Origin: Saposhnikovia divaricata | Taxonomy: Eukaryota; Streptophyta; Magnoliopsida; Apiales; Apiaceae | DNA: 64,000 bases | NCBI GenBank assembly: GCA_036435485.1 | Contig: CM071598.1 | Span: 143,386,148-143,450,147 of the forward strand | Reading direction: 5' to 3' | Part shown: positions 1 through 12,678 of the stretch, in pieces | Layout of the letters: every line of letters starts with the position of its first letter | How positions within the stretch are numbered: position 1 is the first letter of the stretch | Translations under genes and position numbers: made by a program | The notes under the pieces: generated by a model | Told to the model about the DNA's origin: nothing | The model's database searches: none | The model's input: only the letters and a program-made list of their open reading frames with translations

Positions 1-4
1 GCTT

Positions 5-1906
5 TTAAAACTTGTTTTCAGCCTCAGTTTCCATTAATTTCTTTTGCAGATCTTTGATTTGAGCCATAAGAGACAAAGTGTTTGTGTCAGTGTGTGCTCT
101 CACCTGATGTTCACTCAAGGATATGTCACTCTCCTTTCGTGCATGTGTTTCACTCATATTTAAGGTGGTCCTCACGTCACTCAACACTAGCTCCTTTCCT
201 TGAGCTGTACCTGCATAAGAAATCACCCTAGCCTCTTCTGGAGAGGTCAGTGGTGGTGCAATGGGAGTTCGCAATTCCCAATCCCCAGTCATCTCTATCA
301 ATTCATTTGGATTTGATAACTGAATTTCTTCAGTGATAGGATGACCAAGTTGCCTTTCACTTTCTCCAGATAAATCTGCGAGTGAAGAATCCCTTGAGGG
401 AGCCAGGAATGTTCCTCCTGGGAGGGGAGATGATGACTCTATTATAACTGGCAGAGAGTCAAGATTTCCCTCAGAAGCCTGTGAAGGCTCTTCAACCGTA
501 ACAATGGTAGGCACAGTAACAATCCTATCGTGCACTCCTTGCTCAGTGTCCATAGCAACATCAGATTCTACGGTAATGTTTTCCCCCATTGTGAGTAATA
601 GAGGTGTGCTTGACTCTGTACAAGGTGCCACGGCCCTTTGGCGAATTTCAATAATTACATCCTGTTGAGAGGATGAAATTAGTAACAGTTCATCGGCCAT
701 TTCAATTTCCAAGTCCTGTTGGGAGGTAATGGATGGGCTAACAGATGCCTCAAGTAGTAGGTTTCTTCTCTTCTTTGGTGGAGGCAGAGCTGTGGGATCA
801 CTCACATTATCACTTCTTCTATCAGCTCTTTTTGTCAACAACTTGCTTCTGGCTTTAGGTTTAGAGATTTGGTTAGACACAGTGTTTGGCTCTAAGACCT
901 GGGATAGAGGCTGTGGTTCTACAACCTCTTGGTCTGACCTATCAGCCACTTGGGCTCCAGAAACAGTTTGAGAGATAGAAGGCAATACCTGCTCCATTGA
1001 TGCAATAGCTGTGCCTGAAGGAATAGATTGTTCCATTTGATGTTGATGTTCAGGGACAGGTACATTTTGAGGTTAAGGTTCAGGTGCATTCAAAAGTCGA
1101 GGAATGACAGGTAGATTTAAGAAGTTAGACAAATATGGTGTAATATACACTGGTACATTTATCAACTTTCTATTTGTATCAAGGCTAGTGAATATTTTCT
1201 TGGTTTGCCTGCCTGATACCATAGGGTTGTCATTCCTAAAAACTGTTTGTTGACCAACAGGAACAAGATGATTAAATAACAAAGTTAAAAATCTAGGATA
1301 ATAACATAGAACTTTCTTACCCTCATCAAAATCCCTTCTGGCCTTAACAATCCTGTTAATAATAGTATTCCAAAGTAGGTTACCAATATTGATTCTACGG
1401 TTGTTAGCAACACCATAACCAATAGTTTGTAACATAGAGGTGAGTAAGTGAAAATTACCTCTGGCTAAATTAGCAAATACCTTGGAGATCGTGTCGAAGA
1501 ATGCATCCCATGGTTGAACCAGATTCCTTTTGCTCAGGTTGTTCATATCAATTACTCCATGATAATTAATATCAATGAAGAATTGATAGAGTTGTTCACT
1601 GGTTGGAAATGGATCAAAATTATCCGCCGGAAGGCCCAATACGGTAGTAAGGGTTGATTCTGTCACGACGTGGTGTGTACCATCAAAATCAAAAGAAAAT
1701 GAGGTCAAGTCTTCAGACACCACAGCTTCTGTGCAAATCAATCTCAGTGGTCCTATCTTAATTGGGGCTTCAATCGAAATGGCAGTTCAGATAATTGAAT
1801 CGTCATTCAAAAATTGTATCCAAGGCCTAAATCGATCGTAGGGACAATCGTTCGGATTAAAATAGCCAACCAAATTATGTTTCATTATCTCAAAATTATC
1901 AGCCAT
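5..1906 (-). pseudogene. envelope-like additional ORF of E1, broken
   Basis: The reading frame starts at an ATG at 1906-1904 and continues in one frame to a TAA at 7-5. TGA at codon 40 (1789-1787) and TAA at 1075-1073 interrupt it. The N-terminal third resembles in layout and in scattered residues the corresponding ORF of E2 (21.2-24.7 kb): a globular domain with RxFxxFL-, WNxFFD- and YYxRFLxLLFNxxVP-type stretches, then a long Pro/Ser/Thr/Gln-rich low-complexity region, and a possible coiled coil near the left edge. Sireviruses carry such an ORF between pol and the 3' LTR; it is called envelope-like, but no signal peptide or clear membrane segment is seen here. Whether the TAA at 7-5 is the true end cannot be judged. 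Function unknown. Confidence 0.72.
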
Positions 1907-3203
1907 TTTTTAAACACAAAAACACACTTTAATTTTAGGAAAATTAAAACAATTCGAAAATTTTCAGAATTAATAATTAATTAAAATTAATTCAAAATTC
2001 GAATTAATTCAAAGTTGTCAGAAAAATCCCAAAAATTTATATGATGTTCACTTGATCACTGGGAGTCTCAATCTATTTTTAGAATTCTCAGAAAAAATCT
2101 ATAACTCTTAAAACATCTAAAACCCGATTCAACTTTTGAAAAATTTGATTTTCAAAAACATAACAATATTCGAAAATAATCGGTTCAAAAGAAAGATAAT
2201 TGAACGATCTACTTGAATCTGGTCTTGCTTTTCAGTTTTGTTGAATAAAATCGAGCAGCAATTCAGTCCAAGAACCGTGTGTATTGTATGTATATGCGGT
2301 GCTCTGTGTAAAGACACGAGAGAAAGGAGATGATTGTATTGCTGTTGTTTGAGATTTCTATTTTTTTTAAGTACAAAACTATACTACAAGACAATCGGTT
2401 TGATTGTCTTGCCGATTGTCTTAGTAGTATAAATACTATCAAGACAATCGTTTACAATTCTAATAAATAAAAGAAAATGAAAATAATTTTTTTTTAATTT
2501 TTTTAATTTTATAAAAATACAAACTAACATTACAAGACAATCAGTTGATTGTCTTGCCGATTGTCTTGTTAGTATAAATACTATCAAGACATCAAGTATT
2601 TAACTGATTAAAATAAATTAACACACATATATTATTATTTTTTTTTAATTTTTAAAATAGAGAAAAGACACTCCAAGACAATCAAGTGATTGTCTTGCCG
2701 ATTGTCTTGGTAGTTCAAAACTATCAAGACAATCGTTTGTTTTGAGTAAAACAAAATAAAAACAAAATAAAAACAGAAAAAAAATCTGAAAAAAACTTTA
2801 TTACTTAGCAAAATAATCTGCTAATATAATGCTAATAAAATATAAATTAATGAGCATAATTAATCCAATTAAAATACACTCTAATATATTAAAAATACTA
2901 TAAATAAATATTTTACAGAAACATGGATTAATCTTTTTACGAGAACAAATATAAATAACAAAAGGACAAACACTACAAAACATTTAATAAAGTAATTATT
3001 AAAATGGAAATAAATATCTACAAATATTCTAAAAATACAGAAATATGAAGTATTAAATAATATGAATAAACAGAGTGAAAAATAACTAAACAAGCAAGAA
3101 AATCAGTTGGTAAAATAATTATACAAGTGATTTCAAACAACAAATATTCACATAATAATCACTTGCAAAATTATTAAAGATCAAATTTCAGATATTAACA
3201 GTA
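1907..3203 (-). other. pol to envelope-like ORF spacer of E1
   Basis: AT-rich non-coding sequence between the end of pol and the envelope-like ORF. It contains the three-unit CAAGACAATC array listed separately. The short ORFs here are low-complexity and unconvincing. No gene seen. Confidence 0.6.
2387..2737. repeat. three-unit tandem array (~145 bp period) of palindromic CAAGACAATC motif in E1 spacer
   Basis: CAAGACAATC starts at 2387, 2533 and 2674, each time followed after a few bases by the inverted copy GATTGTCTTG, then CCGATTGTCTTG, then a TAGTA(TAAATA)CTATC stretch and another CAAGACAATC. The units are separated by A/T-rich tracts, giving a period of 141-146 bp. The same ten-base word is the main repeat of the E1 LTR (9.37-9.80 kb). 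Confidence 0.8.
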
Positions 3204-6200
3204 TTAATCACTAGGACTGTTTAACATACCCAATTCACTAACAATTCTAGTGAATGAAGATTCATTAAGCGACTTAGTAAAAATATCTGCAGTTTAATCT
3301 CCAGAGCCTACAAATAGTAGTTCCACTGTACCATTCATTACATGCTCTCTTATAAAATGATACCTTATGTCAATGTGCTTTGTCCTTGAGTGCTGCACAG
3401 GATTGCTGGCGATTGCTATGGCACTTGTATTATCACATAAAATAGGGATATTTTCCAATACAATGCCATAGTCCATTAATTGATTTCTAATCCATAAGAT
3501 CTGAGCACAACAGCTTCCAGCAGCTATATATTCAGCTTCGGCTGTAGAGTTGGAAACTGTTTGATGTTTCTTACTGAACCAGGATACCAGTCTTCCACCT
3601 AGGTATTGACAACTCCCAGATGTACTTTTCCTGTCTACAACACTTCCTGCATAGTCAGAATCTGTATATCCAATTAAAGTTAAACCAGATTCATTAGGGT
3701 ACCATATGCCTAAATTAGGCGTACCCTTTAGATATCTTAAGATTCTTTTGACAGCAGTGAGATGGATTTCTTTAGGGTTCTCTTGGAACCTTGCACACAA
3801 GCATGTGGCAAACATTATATCTGGTCTACTAGCAGTTAGGTAAAGCAATGAGCCAATCATACCTCTATAGCCTGTGATATCTACCTTGGCAGAACTTTCA
3901 CATAAACCAATTTTGACAGCTATAGTTGATGGTGTCTTTGCTGTTGAGCACTCCTCCATGTGATATTTCTTGAGGAGTTCCTTAATGTACTTAGATTGAC
4001 AAATAAATATTCCATCTTGTCTCTGACTTATTTGTAATCCAAGAAAGAATTTCAGTTCTCCCATCATGCTCATTTCAAACCTACCCTGCATTAACTTAGA
4101 AAACTTCTTGCATAGAAGCTCATTAGTAGACCCAAATATAATATCGTCCACATAGACTTGGACTAGTATTATATCATTCTTATGTCTTTTAGTGAAGAGC
4201 GTTTTATCTATGACACCTCTTATAAAACCATTTTCTAATAGAAATTCAGAAAGAGTGTCATACCATTTTCTTGGGGCTTGCTTAAGACCATAGATAGCTT
4301 TGTAAAGAAAGTAGACATAGTCCAGATGATCTTGATCTTCAAAACCAGGGGGCTGTTCTACATACACTTCTTCATCTAGCTTACCATTCAGAAAGGCACT
4401 CTTGACATCCATTTGATAAACTTTGAATCTCGAATAGGATGCAAATGCCAAGAATATTCTGATGGCCTCAAGTCTTGCCACTGGAGCATAGGTCTCGTCA
4501 TAATCAATGCCTTCAGCTTGAGAATAACCTTTAGCTACCAGTCTTGCTTTGTTTCTTATCACAGTGCCATCTTCATCTAGTTTGTTTCTGAATACCCAAC
4601 TTGTGTCCACCACTTTTCTATCTTTAGGGCTGGGTACCAGCTTCCATACTTCTAATTGCTTAAATTGATTGAGTTCATCTTGCATAGCAATCACCCAATC
4701 AGGATCAGATAGAGCTTCTTCTACTTTCTTAGGTTCCATGACAGACAGGAACCCAGAATAGTTACATTGATTCTGATAAGCTCTTCTTGTTTTCACACCA
4801 ACATCTGGATAACCAAGAATCAGCTCAAAAGGATGAGCTCTATTCCAAACAGTTTGTCTGGGAAGAATTGATCTTGATGATTCACCTTGATCTTCAATAT
4901 GATGTTGAGTATGACTTGTTGACCCTTCATTATCTCCCCCTGAGTTGTTGCCAGTTTGACTTATTGATGGTTCAAGAGTATCAGTGGTGTCTTGAAAATT
5001 ATCATTGTTTTCACCAGCATCACCTTGATCATTACTACCAACATTTAGATTATCATTATCAGCAACAACGTCAGGTTGATTGTCATCATCTGAATCTGAG
5101 TCTGACATGTCATCAAACTTGAGCTTTTCAGATGGATTTTCATTTTGGATACTTGGGAGTTTTGTGTCATCAAATGTAACATTGACACTTTCCATAGTTT
5201 TCTGTTGATCAATAAGATACACCTTGTAGGCTCTTCTAGTATAACCAATAAATATTGCTTCATGTGCTTTTTTCTTCAAATTTAGCACCTTGATCATCTC
5301 CTTCTTTCAGCACAAAGCATTTTGTCCCAAATACATGGAAGTACTTGAGAGTTGGTTTCTTGTCATGTAGAGCTTCATATGGTGTCTTCATTAAGTCTTT
5401 ATTGATAAGTGTTCGATTCTGGATATAGCATGCAGTGTTGACAGCTTCAGCCCAAAAGCTCAATGGAAGCCTTGATTCACTTAGCATAGTACGTGCAGCT
5501 TCAATCAAGGTTCTATTCTTTCTTTCAACTACCCCATTTTGTTGAGGAGTTCTGGGAGCCGAGTACTTTCTAGTTATACCCTTTTCAGTGCAAAAGTCAT
5601 TCAGAACTGCATTCTTGAATTCAGTTCCGTTGTCTGACCTTATAGCTCTTACTGGACGATTAGAGTCCAGCTCAATTAACTTAATGTGATCAACCACCAG
5701 TTGTGGAGTTTCATCTTTTGAGTTCAGAAATAGTACCCATGTGAATTTTGAGAAATCATCAACAATCACTAGAGCATATCTTTTTCTTGACATGGACATC
5801 ACACTAACTGGACCAAACAAATCCATATGGAGAAGTTGTAATAGTTCAGTTATTGATGATGTGTTAATGCTCCTGTGAGTTGCCCTTTTTAACTTTCCTT
5901 TTTGACAAGCATCACATAGACCTCCCTGAGTAAATTCAATTGAAGGTAAACCTCTCACCAATTCTCTTTTAACTAGAGAATTCATTGTTTTGAAGTTTAG
6001 GTGAGAAAGTTTCTTGTGCCATAACCAACTTTCATCAGTGGATGCCTTTGAATAAAAACATCTAATTTCTTCTGTACTTCCAGAGTTCATATTGGCTATG
6101 TACAAGTTTCCTTTTCTTACTCCAGTCAACTGCGGCCTTTCATTTCTCTTGTGTGATATTAGACAATTCTTCTTGTTGAAATGAACTTCATAACCTCTGT

Positions 6201-6483
6201 CACAGAATTGACTAATACTGAGCAAATTATGCTCAAGGCCGTTCACAAAAGAGACATCTTCAACGATAACATTTCCAGCTTCTAATCTGCCATATCCATC
6301 AGTTTTACCTTTGATGTTATCTCCAAAGGTAACGACTGGGCCGGCCTTCTCCACCATATTTGTCAGCAGGGCTCTATCTCCGGTCATATGCCTTGAACAT
6401 CCACTGTCCAGAATCCACATGACTCGTTCAACCTGTTTTAAACCCTGCAATGACAAATTGGTTAGACTTTCTTCGGAACCCAA
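3204..6483 (-). pseudogene. pol: pol of E1: protease, integrase, reverse transcriptase, RNase H (frameshifted)
   Basis: The protease motif DSGCSRHMTG lies near 6405. The integrase has the HHCC finger (H..H, CDAC) at about 6020-5900 and the catalytic D (DLFGP), D (SDNGTEF) and E (NGVVERKNR) stretches. After an acidic linker comes the copia reverse transcriptase, with KARLVAKGYSQ, QMDVKSAFLNG and the catalytic VYVDDIIFG, then RNase H with DSDYAG and the SRTKHIDIRYHFIREH segment. An extra A in a short A-run near 5270-5280 shifts the frame between integrase and linker. A TAA at 3296-3294 cuts off the last 30 codons, which can still be read to a TAA at 3206-3204. Ty1/copia order (integrase before reverse transcriptase) is clear. 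The product would be a Gag-Pol polyprotein; this copy cannot make it. Confidence 0.93.
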
Positions 6484-8766
6484 ATTTGATTGGGTCTGGA
6501 GTACTTAAAGAATTGGCCTTTATCAGGCAAAGCAACACTTTTTATTTTAACAACATTTTCTTCAGGTACTGGACATTTAACCCTGTAAACAGCTTTAACT
6601 TGTTTTGGTTTCAGCTTGGGTAACCATGTCTTCACCATATCCTGAGAAGGACTTGGAGTCCTAATCTTAGAATTAGGTGGTGTTACAGTCCTGGATCTAA
6701 CATGTTTATTTCTGCTCATATGCTGTCTAGGAACATTCTTATCAACACATGCATGATTACCGTTAAAGTAAGCATACATTATATTAAAAAGCACAAGACA
6801 TGCAATTAACAGCATTGCATTTCTTATGAGCAGTATCAATAACAGGAATAGCATTCATGGTAGATATGTTGTTGCATTTATTCATGTTGTTACTTCTACT
6901 ACTAGTTTTAAAGGAACTAGTAGACTCACCAACTCTTTCTGTTTTCTTAAACACAGACTTTCTATCTTCATTATTTTTAACAACTTGATTACTTTCTAAG
7001 ACTACACCATTAGCTAAATCCTCAATGCGCATCTCTTCCTTAATGATTAAAGATGTTGTATCCAAAGGTTCTGCTATGGATGTCTTAAAGAGTGAGTTAC
7101 TAACACCCTTAAGCACTATTGGTATACCCCTTTCTACAGCACTAACACGATTAGGGGTAATAATGCTTTTTCGTCCAATAGCTTCATTATAATCAAACCC
7201 AATTCCTACGGTTTGATTAATAGCTTGTTGGTTAAACAACTCTTTAGCCACTTTACATGAATTAGAAGTAGCACTAACCCTTATTTCAAGCTCAGCTATT
7301 GTTTCACGTTGTTGAACCACTATCAACGCTAAAGACCTCTCAAGTTCTTTTAGAATTTTTATTTCTGATTTTTGTTTATCATGGCAATTTTGTACATCGT
7401 GTAATTCTGATAATTGATTACTAAGATCTGTATTTAACAAATTGATCCTTTCAATCTCTCTATTAGCATTACCTAGTGTATCACTAAGTTGATAAATATA
7501 TTGACTTTCAGTACATGATACCTCAGATGAAGTACCACTGGAGTTATCAGATTTTGCCATCAGGGTAAGATTGCCATACTCTTCATCTTCAGAGTCTGTA
7601 TCATCCCAACTCTTTCCAGCAGCCACATAGGCTTTACCTGTCTTCTTCTTCTCAGATCCAAAGTCTTTTCTTTGGTTTTGTTTTGGCTTCTGACATTCAG
7701 TAGCGAAATGTCCAAGTTCATTACAGTTGTAACATCTAATTTTACTTCTTTCAACTGTTCCAGTTTTGTAACCTCATCTGTTACTTGAGGATGAAGAACC
7801 TCCTCTCTGGAACCTGTTGTAGTTAGATTTGTACCTGAACTTGGGATTCTTCCTGAATCTGAAGTTACTGAATTTCCTTACCAACAAAGCCATGGACTCA
7901 TCTTCCAACTGATCTAGCTCTTCTAACGAATAGAAGTCTCCTTCATCTGGACTAGCATTCGTTTGACCAACTTCAACTTCAAGCTTGCCACTGTCAACAC
8001 TACAAGGTTGAATAACCTTATCTTCCACTTCCTGTTTGTTCTCAACAATAAGAGCTGTAGAAGTATTAGCAACTCTTTCTTTTCCATAAATCTCCTTTTG
8101 TTGAGATTGTTCCAGTTCATAGGTTTTTAAAACACCAAAGAGTCTTTCTACAGTAATTTCACTTAGATTCCTCGACTCTCTGATAGCTGTAATCCTATGT
8201 TCTAGATGAACAGGCATTGACAATAGAAATTTTCTGATGATCTCTTTCTGAGTGTAGTACTTGCCATGCATCTGTAAATTGTTGACAAGTTTGTTATATC
8301 TTTCAAACACATCTTGAATACTTTCATTGGATGCTGATCGAAAGTGTTCATACTCAGATGTCAGAATTTCTAGACGATTCTCCCTAACTTCCTCTGTTCC
8401 TTCATTCACAGTTTCAATGGTTTCCCACATGTGCTTTGCTGTCTTGCAGTTAATCACATGACTGTACATTACAGAGTCTAGAGAATCTATTAAGATCAGT
8501 CTTAAATTAATGTCAAGTCTAGCTTCTTCTCTTTCAACAAGAGTGAGTTCAGAAGAATCTTTGTGTACAAACTTTGCAGGGGCAATAACTTTTCCATCAG
8601 TAACAACTTCAGGAATTAATCCAAAAGGTATTATTGGTCCTTCTGATAAGACTTTCATGTATTTAGGATTTGCAACCTCGAGGAACATTAACATTTTGTT
8701 CTTCCACATAACATAACTGTTTTTGTCATATATGGGAATTTTCACAGTTCCAACTTTAGAAGACAT
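6462..8766 (-). pseudogene. gag: gag of E1 (broken by stop and frameshift)
   Basis: The start is the ATG at 8766-8764, 100 bp downstream of the LTR edge. The N-terminal half is the copia gag domain (UBN2/DUF4219-like: WKNKMLMFL, then VNEGTEEVRENRLEILTSEYE). An in-frame TGA sits at 7776-7774. Just after it is a zinc knuckle, C-x2-C-x4-H-x4-C (CYNCNELGHFATEC, about 7735-7694). A long helical, coiled-coil-like region follows. One inserted T near 6785 shifts the frame, and the last part ends with a WVPKKV-type gag terminus at 6462, overlapping the pol frame. Extended gag with coiled coils is usual in Sireviruses. Role: nucleocapsid protein of the retrotransposon particle. Confidence 0.9.
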
Positions 8767-8851
8767 GATGAATTTTTTAAGAGAGTTAAAAAATTCGGGG
8801 ATGATTTTTAATCGAGTAAAATGGGATCTTTGATTTGTGTATCAATCAACC

Positions 8852-8864
8852 GGCTCGGATACCA
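8852..8864 (-). promoter_or_regulatory. primer-binding site of E1 (variant)
   Basis: On the minus strand, directly after the LTR end (ACCTAACA plus ATT), stands TGGTATCCGAGCC. It matches the tRNA-Met primer site seen in the other elements here (TGGTATCAGAGC) except for one base (C for A). Confidence 0.75.
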
Positions 8865-8866
8865 AT

Positions 8867-10333
8867 TGTTAGGTCCAATATGTTTGTAGAAGGGGGGTTG
8901 AATACAAACAATACTGTTTTATCGAAATTTGTCCGGATAATTTAATTTATATTTTGACAAATTTGAGCGGAATTAAATGAAACAAAATTCAAGTTGAATA
9001 TAAAATTATATTAACTTGAGGGGTTTGTTACAAATACAGTACAAAATTTATATCTAGTTAATAAAAACAAATTAGAAAATTCGACATGAATTTTTCAAGA
9101 TTTGTTAATAAAAATCAAGATATAGATTAGGAGTAAAAACTCGCTAATAGTACAAGAGTATCAAGTAAATCAGTTCTATCGGATCAGATATTAAAAATAA
9201 GATGAACTTGATTTTCTAAATATTTTTCTGCTTCTTGTGCTGTGTTCTTGATGAGATAGAAGAGAGAAATCTGTTCTTGAATGTAATATTTTGATCTGTT
9301 TTTCCTTACTGATTGCTTCTGTCGATATGTCTTGATATATATCAATTACTGCCTCTTTGTCTTCAAATATAACTGCCAAGACAATCGTCAATACAATTTA
9401 TTCTTTCAAGACAACCAATTTTGTACTGCTAAGACAATAGGCAATACAATCATCAAGACAATCAGGTTCTTCCAAGACAATCGGCAAGACAATCAAATTC
9501 AGAGATCTTTGTCTTGCTTTATCAAAGATTATCATTCTGTCTGAAGCTTTTTCTTTTTGATCATTATCAAGACAATCTAATTTGAACTGCCAAGACAATC
9601 GTCAAGACAATCAAATCAGATTTTTATTCTACTTTTTAAAAGCTTTTCAGACATTATCATTATCAAGACAATCGGCAAGACAATCAGGAATTGTCTTGCT
9701 TTATTGATTTCTTCTTCAATACAATCGGCAAGACAATCTCCTATTGTCTTGCTATTCTGAATTAAACCTTCAAGACAATCGGCAAGACAACATTTTTCAG
9801 AATTAAGTTAAAATTGATTAATAAATAATCATTTTAATTTATTCTTACTTAAATAATTAATCAGATTTAATTAATCTAATAATTAATTTAATTAAAGAAT
9901 TAATTCAAGATGAATTAATTAAATTGACTACTTGATTTAAATTAATTAAACAAGAATAATTATATATCCTTGGATTGTCTTAATTCTTTTCTGAATCACT
10001 GAAAGTAATAAAGGAATACCACTGAATATTTTGTTGACGTTCCATGTACTGTCTGGTTCATGAACGACTAACCTCAATGACTGTCCTTTAATTTTCACAT
10101 TAAAAATGTGATTCAGTTTTCTTCTCATCTCTTTCTCCTTCTTGTACTTCACTGTATACTGTCTGAACCTGTCACTGTAGAAATCTCTGTCTTACAAATA
10201 AATCCACTTCTTTGATGCTATACTGAGGCTTGATCAGTAATCTGAACTTCTTCCAGTGTAAAACATCAAAACTATAGATTGACTTTAGGGTTTTTCTTCT
10301 GACAGATAGTACCTCCTGAGATTCCTGTGACAA
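8867..10333 (-). repeat. 5' LTR of E1 (right edge uncertain)
   Basis: The left edge is fixed by the TG at 8867, adjacent to the primer-binding site; in element orientation the LTR ends ...GGACCTAACA, like E2. The right edge is a guess: the best candidate is the CA at about 10333 (element start TGTCACAGG), another is about 10404. The interior holds a dense cluster of CAAGACAATC motifs. No second copy is in the window for comparison. Confidence 0.6.
9377..9795. repeat. cluster of CAAGACAATC motifs in E1 LTR
   Basis: About fifteen exact or one-off copies of CAAGACAATC occur in 420 bp, often as the pair CAAGACAATCGGCAAGACAATC split by GG, with GATTGTCTTG in the opposite sense between them. Sirevirus LTRs are known for repeated palindromic motifs upstream of the promoter; these fit that description. 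Confidence 0.82.
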
Positions 10334-10404
10334 TTAAAGTTATTTACTTATTACAAACTAAGCTTAAGTTGAGTTGAGTCCTCGAACTACAAATAGGCTG
10401 TGTC

Positions 10405-11740
10405 ATATGCCTTTCAAGTTTGCTTCCAAAGCACTGCCAAACCACCTCCTCTACCTTGTCTATCAACTGAAAAGAAATTAGAAAAACCTAGTTTCGAAGC
10501 AAGAGCTTCAACTTTATTACCTTCTACAAGAGTTTCAGAAGAAATAACAGATCGGGCTTTTGAGATTTTAACATATCTCTGAGAATGCGAACTATGCGAG
10601 TGTTGCCCAAACCCCGACAGTTCCAGCCTAATAGATTCATTGTGAACGGCTGGCTTGCACTGAAAGCGCAGCCGATAAGATTTTAGAAGATGCTACAGAA
10701 TCCCCGACAGAAACAACATCTTCTTTTTGGTTTAGAACACCCTGTGGTCCATTAACATGCTGGCCCATTTCAATATCCATATCTACCGCCACCTCTGGTT
10801 CACTTCTCCTTCTTTTACGCTCTTCTAGTTGTAAACCAACACTAACATATTCGAATTTGTAGTAATTCCCTTTAACTTAAGCACCTATTACTGAATTTGT
10901 TGGGATGATATCATTTCGTGCTCCAGTGTTAACCACCTCACTACAATCACTCTATTTCCTTATCTCTTTTCCTTTATTTGAAAATTTCCCCCCCAAATTA
11001 CTCTGCTGATTTTCCGCCGGTCCAATCCTGGCCTCCCACGTGTCATTCTCTTCTCCCTTGAGCCATTTACTCTGTACCTGACCCGCCGTCCGATGTGGTG
11101 GTGCTCTCAGCCAGCTCCCCCACTCTTTCACCCCTCTTTCACCAATCTTATCAATAAAACTTTTGCAAAACCGATCTATATGAGTGGCCATACCACTGGA
11201 GAAGCAAAACTCGCCCAATCTTTCATATTGACAATCTTCTTCTTGCATTTAAGCAGTTACCTCACATAGATCCTGACTCTGTTCCTCATACAATCTCTCC
11301 AAATAGATGCATTGTTCTTAGCATCATACTCGAGAAACTCACCAAAGAAATTTCCAAGTTGTCTTCCAACTTATTCCATCATGAATCCCATTGGGAGATC
11401 GTGTATTTGAATCCAAATATTCAGGTTCTAAAGATTAACCTTTACAGGATCTTCACCCGCTGCTACCTTCTCCAATACCAGCATGACGTTGTCAAACAAT
11501 CAATGCCCTCCCTTTGACATCCTCTTCAATATCTCCTTTTAGCATAAAGCTTTCAGTTTCCTCATCGTCAATCCCCAGCCTTGCCATCTGTTGATCAATA
11601 TCCCTACTGCTTGCCATGAGAACTCTCAAAGCACTCCCACACTATTCTCAATTACTCGCTAATATGGAGAGAAAACCTAGACTCTCACATAAGATATGGA
11701 GAGAAAAAATTTGGACTACTGCTAGAGTGCAATCTAAGGT
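10405..11740 (-). pseudogene. remnant of an L1-type LINE: ORF1 (DUF4283-type) and start of ORF2 endonuclease
   Basis: Minus-strand reading from an ATG near 11616 gives MASSRDIDQQ..., a DUF4283-type ORF1 with motifs such as HDLPMGFM, GNFFGEFLEYD, a damaged zinc-knuckle stretch (FCFSSGMATHIDRFC) and WLRAPP. All are broken by several stops and frameshifts. Near 10630-10405 the start of an APE-type endonuclease is recognisable (LSGFGQ, SSETLV, GRGGGLAVLWK). The remnant stops at about 10.40 kb, where E1 begins. The 5' end, about 11740, is placed only by loss of resemblance. A dead fragment of a plant L1-type retrotransposon, unrelated by position to the LINE at 32.9-46.6 kb. Confidence 0.75.
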
Positions 11741-12107
11741 CAACCTTAGGTATATGTTACTTTATATACATATTTCATTTTAAGCATTCATTAATATTTC
11801 GTGTATTTTTATTAACTCATTTTACGTATTCATTATTATTCGTATATTTTCTTGCATTTGAATATAATCATTTTGTGTTATTTCGAATCGTTTCGTGTAA
11901 TCGAAAAGTATACGAAAATTTCGTGTACTTTTTGTTTCGATTCATGTTAACGCAAAATATTTCGTTTCATATTTAAATTGAATAAATAAATTATGAAATG
12001 ATTTCAAATTATTTTCAATTTTAATTATAAATATATAAAAATACCATAATATAGAAGTACACGAAATAACATGATTACTATAGACCTGCATTAGTAAGCC
12101 GACCGAA
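11741..12107. other. AT-rich non-coding sequence left of the Helitron
   Basis: No gene. Repeated CGTGTA/CGAAATTT-type words, including a short inverted pair (TTTCGTGTACTT near 11917 and AAGTACACGAAA near 12055), suggest an old unclassified element. Confidence 0.4.
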
Positions 12108-12678
12108 TCTATACTATTATATAAAAGCCGAAACATTAAAAGTTTGGTTGGTCGGTACCTATTGATTTTACTAATTTACCCTTACTTAATTACAAATAAA
12201 TCCATATTACTAACTAATATTATCTATTCTATTTTTCAATAACTAAATTACATCCTTTTTCTGTTAAAATACAATATCTTTTATATTTTATTTAACTAAA
12301 ATTTCTCCTTTACTAATCAATTTTCTTTTTCAGGTTAAACATATTACCTTTTCTATTTTTCAAAACTAAATAATTTCTTTTTTCAAGTAAAGTACAATAT
12401 CTTTTATATTTTATCTAATTAAAATTTCCCCTTTTTAAAAACATTACAAGCAATTTTGTTTAATAAGATAACATAATTATATTATAATTACTATTAACTA
12501 ATTAATTGCATTTTTCAACCAAAACACGTTACCTTTTCTCTTTTCTCTAACTAAATTTTTTTTTTTCCAATTATATCACGGGTAATTACCTTTTTCAGCC
12601 AAAACACATTAACTTTTCTCTTTTCCCTAACTAAAATCTCTCTCTTTCCAATTATATCACGGGCGGTTCTAGTTAATA

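Larger units (their letters stand above)
1..10333 (-). mobile_element. Sirevirus-type Ty1/copia retrotransposon E1 (left end cut by window)
   Basis: Read on the minus strand the order is 5' LTR (ending at 8867), primer-binding site, gag, pol (protease, integrase, reverse transcriptase, RNase H), a 1.3 kb spacer and an envelope-like ORF. The 3' LTR must lie left of base 1. This order, with an extra long ORF downstream of pol, is that of Sireviruses (Ty1/copia). Every ORF is broken: gag has one TGA and one frameshift, pol one frameshift and one TAA, the envelope-like ORF at least two internal stops. It cannot be autonomous. The right boundary is uncertain (10.33-10.41 kb) because the second LTR and the target-site duplication are not visible. 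It appears to sit in, or abut, a LINE remnant at 10.40-11.74 kb. Confidence 0.88.

Noticed and set aside
2129..3093. Short minus-strand ORFs in the E1 spacer
   Set aside because: Ile/Phe/Leu-rich translations of A/T tracts, overlapping the tandem array; no support as genes.
2387..9795. Regularly spaced CAAGACAATC repeats resembling a CRISPR array
   Set aside because: Plant nuclear context, palindromic LTR motif of E1, variable spacing and spacers that are simple A/T tracts; no cas genes.
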